From assembly GCF_020080835.1 (NCBI RefSeq), contig NC_058158.1, positions 26,430,305-26,494,304 on the forward strand: 64,000 bases of DNA, written 5' to 3'. Each line of letters begins with the position of its first letter. The first letter of the stretch is position 1. The notes beneath the pieces are model-generated. The model made no database searches. It saw only the letters and a list, made by a program, of their open reading frames with translations, and was not told the DNA's origin. The stretch comes from Cotesia glomerata. Its lineage: Eukaryota > Arthropoda > Insecta > Hymenoptera > Braconidae. Below are positions 59,432 to 64,000 of this stretch, piece by piece. The position numbers and the translations under genes are program-made.

Positions 59432-59695
59432 CTCTCTTAAAAGAAAACAGTGGAATTTCAACGATTCACCAGTGGAAGTTCACTGATTCCAACCAGTGAA
59501 TACAATGTCACTGGTGAATTAGTGGATTTCACTGATTCAACCAGTGGACATACCAGCACGCATGCGCGCAGATATTTTGTTCACTGATTCAATCAGTGGA
59601 TTTCACTGATTCATCCGTGAAATTGCATTCACTGGTTGGAATCAGTGACCTTCACTAGTGAACCAGTGAAATTCCACTGATTTCTTTTAAGAGAG
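59432..59695. mobile_element. 264-bp MITE (CTCTCTTAAAAG ends, CAGTGAATTCACTG-type words)
   Basis: Ends CTCTCTTAAAAGAAAACAGT and its near complement. The body is an array of CCAGTGAA/TTCACTGATT words. AA on both sides (59430-59431 and 59696-59697) is the duplication if the empty site is the satellite's CCATAATCAATCAATTCACC. Confidence 0.8.
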
Positions 59696-59765
59696 AATCA
59701 ATTCACCCCATGGACACAGAAAGACAGTCCCATAAGTGGCGATTTTTAGTGAATTGTACAGAATT
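59696..59765. repeat. Satellite monomer fragment 4
   Basis: It resumes with AATCAATTCACCCCATGGAC and CCCATAAGTGGCGATTTTTA, then fades into unique sequence at about 59765: the right edge of the array. Confidence 0.75.
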
Positions 59766-59910
59766 TTTACCCCGAAGATAAAATGCTAATATAAGAGTAG
59801 AGCAGTTACGCTACACTGGGACTCCCATACTCGTTGAAAATAACTGCTAAGTATCTAACTGCTAACTTAGAAGTTCCTCTTCTAACACGCGCTCGGTCAA
59901 AAATCCGCTG

Positions 59911-60456
59911 CACAGAAAGAATGGTTCACTTGAACCAAGAAAATATTTTTCTTGCTAATTTTTTTCTTGGGCGAAAAAAAAATTTTTTTTTGACACAAGA
60001 AATTTCACTTATCCCAACAAAATTAATTCTTTTGCTTCAAGAAATACGTATCTTGATTCAAGACGATTTACTTAAATCAAGAAAATTTTCTTGTTTTGAG
60101 AAAATTTTTCTCTTGCTCCAAAAAATTAAGTTCTTGACAAAAGTAAATTTTCTTGTCTTGAGAAAATTTTTCTCTTGCTCCAAAATATTAAATATCTCGA
60201 TAATAAATTTTCATTAATATTTTTATTGACGAACATGTCAAATGGGAAGATCAAATAATATTGAACCATTTTCTTTCGTTCAATATGTATAATTGCGTGC
60301 TAAAATAATCTAAAATGAGTATCAAATATTTAAGAGAAAAATTTTCTCAAGGTGAGAAAATTTTTTTCTCAGCTGAAGTAGGTCTTCCTTCGGGCACCCG
60401 AAAATTTACTTGAGCCAAGAATTTTATTCTCCAGTCAAGAAATCTTTTTTTCTGTG
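59911..60456. mobile_element. 546-bp element (CACAGAAA ends, CAAGAAAA words, TG duplication)
   Basis: Ends CACAGAAAGAATGG and, in complement, CACAGAAAAAAAGATTTC. The body is an array of CTTGAACCAAGAAAATT and TTTTCTTGTTTTGAGAAAAT words. TG at 59909-59910 and 60457-60458. The 127-codon frame at 59834-60217 is the array translated. Related CAAGAA words flank the small elements at 8620-8687 and 9395-9495. Confidence 0.7.
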
Positions 60457-62822
60457 TGGCGTTCAGCTCACAGTCACTCAATATTTACAAAAAATGAATT
60501 TTTTTCAAAATAGCCGAATTTACCACAACAAATTTCTCGATTTTTCAAGTTTTACGCAAGGCCTGTCGCTTAATTTTTTTTTCGAGTTATCGGTCTTCCA
60601 AGCAAAATCGGTTTTTTGATTTTGAAAAATTGAATTTTTGCAATAAACATTATCAAATGCTTAAAATGTTCGTTTTAATGTCAGAAATCTATTGAAGAAA
60701 AAAAATCCACGATCAAATGATTTTTCAGCTCGCAACATCAATTTGGTTACAAATCGTTGATTGTTTATAACTAATTATCTATTGGTCGGATGGGGATTTA
60801 AAAAAAGGGAATTGTAGATTTTTTTAAGCTCTACAATTTGTCTGCAGAAACTTTACACGTTATATTAATAGTTTCGGGGATATTTAATTTTTAATTTACA
60901 TTTTTTTTGCTCGCACTTATAATTTATAAAAAAAATTAAATCCGCCATTAGATACTTGTTAGAATTCTCATCCAACCGGTTAGGTATCGAAATTTACTGA
61001 AATCATAATTTTCCGAGTGCTCTTACTAGTTAGTTTTGCAAAATTGATTAGTTTCTGTGTGCTAAAATAAATAAATTTATTGTTTTTTTAATTCCAAATT
61101 TTCTTACTTTCATAAGGGGATGTGAATAACTCTCATATAAAAAATATATATATTTATATCCACCTCTTTATCTAGTTTAATGTATTTTTGTCCTAAAATG
61201 TACGTGACGATTTTTTTTGTATATTTTTTAGTTTACTCGACCATGATTTTAATATTTATATATTTATTTTTCTTGCCAACTTGGTCTGTCTTCATCAATA
61301 AGTATCTGTTAAATTATTGAATGAATCATTGCTACATTGAAAATTCATAATGCAAAGCATGACTTGAGCCGAAACTCCACATTTTTTCGAACTCATTTTT
61401 TGCTTTTCAATGAAATTCTAACTAGCATCGTATGATATTCAATCCAAGTATTGAATGAAAATATCCCGAGATCATAAAATAAAGAATAATGTAAAAGAGA
61501 CTGGATTGCCGATTAAAAAATTAAATAATAAAAACCATCGATAAATGATACAATAATGAACTCCTTGTAGTTTTAATAGTATAAGGAAGGGGTAATGGGT
61601 GAAGCCAGGTAGCAGGGCAAAACAGTGTACTCAAAAAATGTAGCAAAAAAATTTTCAAAAAATTGGGAATAAATTTTTAAATAGTTCAATCTGATCATGT
61701 TAAATTTAAGTGCCGGTCTTATCTTTTTCTCGCGTCGCACTCACGGCGAGAAACGGTACTATCCTTGTTGCACTCGTGATGATAAAGCTAATGCAGTTTT
61801 ATGTTTTTCTCTTAAACAAATGAGAATTTCGAAAAAAACGCTCTGATATTTCTCTGATAATTAAAAAATCTATTAGAGAAATGAAAAGCTGCAATTATAG
61901 GGACCGGTTCTTAATAAATTTAACTATTGAAAAGTTTTTGCAGTCATAAAAAAGTGAAAAGTAATAAATCGATACAAATGCTTTTTTTATTAATCCATAG
62001 TTTTAAAAGTTTTATACCAGCCATCGCAAATGGTAAGCATGGCATGATATTATCCCCTATTAGAGTAACGTCACCCTAAAGTCTTAACAATGTTGCAGTT
62101 TGAAGGATTGTCATAAATCCAAATATACAAAAAAGAAGATACAGTTTTCACTACGATAATTATCCATAAATCTCCTCCTTTAAATGAATTTTTCTACTTG
62201 ATAAGCATATTAATTAATTAAATTTTTTTTAAATTCATTTTTTTCTAGGCCTAAAAATATTCAAAGGAGATCATAAGCAAAGAAAATCGATAATAAAAAC
62301 GTAATATTAATTTCTTTAACATCTTATAAAAAAATATTAATCCAATATTCAAACTTCTAGTTTTATTCGCAATAAGTTTTTATCAAAATCTAAAAATAAC
62401 TCGATAACCTTTTGCACTTTTTTTTAATTTAAAAAATAAATAATATCATAAAAATTTTATTTACATTTTTATTATGATATTATAATAAAATTGATATATA
62501 TCAGCAAGGTGCGTCAAAAATATTTTTAATAATCTTGGAGTAATCGGTAAACATAAATGAAATTAATACATTGCTAATCTTTTATAGACGCACATTATTG
62601 ACGTCATTAAAAATTTAGCGCATCAAAGATTCCATATCAGATGAATTGCTATCATTTTAACGGATAACGAGTGGAATAATTATCATAGTTGTGGTGGGAT
62701 TTCAGTTGCACCAGTTTTTCAATGCTTTAAAGGAAACTCATTTTTTCATTACGTGTTGTGAATACAGACCGTTTAATTCTTTTTACATAATTTGTTAGTG
62801 AAAATATTTTTCTAATTAAAAA
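60457..62822. other. AT-rich intergenic, nothing supported
   Basis: No exon or element ends were recognised. The last few hundred bases should include the promoter of the secreted-protein gene, but no TATA box can be singled out in this AT-rich sequence. Confidence 0.4.
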
Positions 62823-63886
62823 ATGCGGTAGGTTTTTTTTTTAATAATAGAAGATTGTTAATTTATGTATTTGCTCTTTAATAAAATATATTTTTTATCT
62901 TTTTAATTATTTAATTTTTTATAAAATATAATTTTTACTTAAATGCAATTTGTTTAGAAAGATAATTTCAATTGTAAAAAACATTTTTTTTTTTAATTTA
63001 TAGAATCGCTGTGCTTGTTACACTTGTTTTGTGTGTGATTATCGTTTTATCATTGGAAAGTACTGACGGTAAAAAAACCCACGGCAAAAATAAACACTCT
63101 GATGTAGAACATCATTCAACTCGGTAAATATAAATTTTATTTTATGATTCATATATAAAAAAAAAATTGAAGCATTCATTGATTTTTTTTTTTAGTAATG
63201 GTAAAAAAAATAAGGTTGAAAAGAATCATGTAAAAACTAAAGAGAGAAAACGACGATCAACTGAAGACATGGATGTGGATGAAAAAATGATTGTGGAAGA
63301 AACAGTCCAGAAACATAAAAAAACTCAAAAAAATAAACAACGAAAAGAAAATGCTAGGAGTGACGAAATATTAAACGAAGTAAAGGAGAAAAAAAAACGA
63401 GTTGAGGGTATCAAAACAAAAGATAATCGCAATCAACAAGAAGACGAAGGTGTAGACACTGTGACTGATAATGAAGTTGATAATCAGTCCAATGATTTAG
63501 AAACTTCGGATGAAACCGATGCAGAAAATAGTCAATCTGTTGAAACTGGCGCTAAGGAAAGTAGTGATAAAAAAAAGAATGGAAAGGCAAACAAGAAGAA
63601 AAAAGATAAGATAAAGAAAAAAATTAAGAAGGATAAAAAATTGAAGAATTCTGATTCACTTTCTGAAGACGAGAACGTAATTGATGAGCAAAATGAACAA
63701 GAATGCGACTCACTTTGCCATTTCAATGCAGGGAAAAACAAAAAATCTGAGAAGTGTAAATCAAAATATACGGACGGAAAATCAACGAAATCAAAAATTT
63801 CGAAATGTACATCGTCAAATTCCGACGATACTTCTGTTGACGCTGAAAATGAAACCGTCGGTAACGAAGAGGAAAAAGAAACATAA
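62823..63886 (+). CDS. Secreted Lys/Glu/Asp-rich protein with furin-like site
   Basis: Three exons: 62823-62827 (ATG CG), 63004-63123 and 63196-63886 (TAA), joined in phase, 271 residues. Residues 1-21 (MRIAVLVTLVLCVIIVLSLES) are a clear signal peptide. A short Lys/His-rich segment leads to KERKRRS at ~63, a dibasic furin-type site. The rest is low-complexity, strongly charged, with alternating Lys blocks (NKKKKDKIKKKIKKDKK) and acidic Ser/Asp blocks. Four cysteines cluster near the C-terminus (ECDSLCHF, EKCK, SKCT). No enzyme domain. Such proteins are seen among insect salivary, venom or teratocyte secretions, but I recognise no specific family. The first exon of five coding bases is required by the signal peptide and both splice phases. 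Confidence 0.75.
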
Positions 63887-64000
63887 TAATTTATTAAGTT
63901 AAGTAAAATATATACTGATAGCCTTGATTTATTATGTGAAACTTAATACAATAATCTATTTTAAGTAATTCATGCGTTTTTATTGGCAATGAGGTTAACA

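Noticed and set aside
59834..60217. 127-codon frame rich in Leu, Lys and Phe
   Set aside because: It is the translated CAAGAAAA word array of a non-coding element.

Overview
The window is nuclear DNA of an arthropod, almost certainly an insect. It is very AT-rich, has GT-AG introns from about 70 bp to 7 kb, and carries animal genes (a UBX/SEP protein and an SLC17 transporter) and insect-type transposons (R1-clade LINE, Gypsy, Helitron, THAP/DDE element). A parasitoid wasp would fit, but that is a guess. Only three cellular genes can be supported; most of the rest is mobile DNA in various states of decay.

Layout. 0.6-4.3 kb: a long repeat with a 5'-truncated R1-clade LINE sitting in its poly-A/(CA)n tract. 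6.1-10.9 kb (minus): a UBXN11-like gene with coiled coil, SEP and UBX regions in 11 exons. 8.3-9.5 kb: small inverted-repeat elements in one of its introns. 11-23 kb: AT-rich intergenic DNA with a pogo-like MITE, two tRNA-derived SINE copies (one here, one at 27.6 kb), an array element built from a TTGGGCCAAG-like word, and a 1.1-kb near-perfect palindrome. 23.06-41.17 kb (plus): a complete 10-exon SLC17 anion-transporter gene of 534 residues, stretched to 18 kb by transposons in its introns. Its third intron holds three nested inverted-repeat elements. Its sixth intron holds a young Gypsy element (33.15-38.46 kb, LTRs differing at one base) inserted into a small tandem Helitron array.

43.0-44.2 kb: a second long copy of the first repeat, in the opposite orientation. 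44.7-59.8 kb: a short tandem satellite broken open by a stack of insertions: a MITE; a 9-kb terminal-inverted-repeat (TIR) element with ~580-bp ends; a 5-kb LTR element without coding capacity that landed four bases inside that TIR; a mini-Helitron inside the LTR element; a 4.2-kb ISL2EU-like THAP/DDE plus YqaJ transposon inside the 9-kb element; and another MITE. 59.9-60.5 kb: one more element of the same style. 62.8-63.9 kb (plus): a three-exon gene for a secreted Lys/Glu/Asp-rich protein with a furin-like site.

The strongest unexplained signal is a set of elements with unrelated sequences but one architecture: termini usually CAC...GTG, 2-bp target duplications that are mostly CA/TG, and ends filled with a degenerate array of one short palindromic word, different in each family. 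The intact satellite monomers give the empty-site sequence for three of them. The 9-kb member carries a broken multi-exon gene for an unrecognised protein that may be the transposase. All coordinates and reading frames were worked out by eye.
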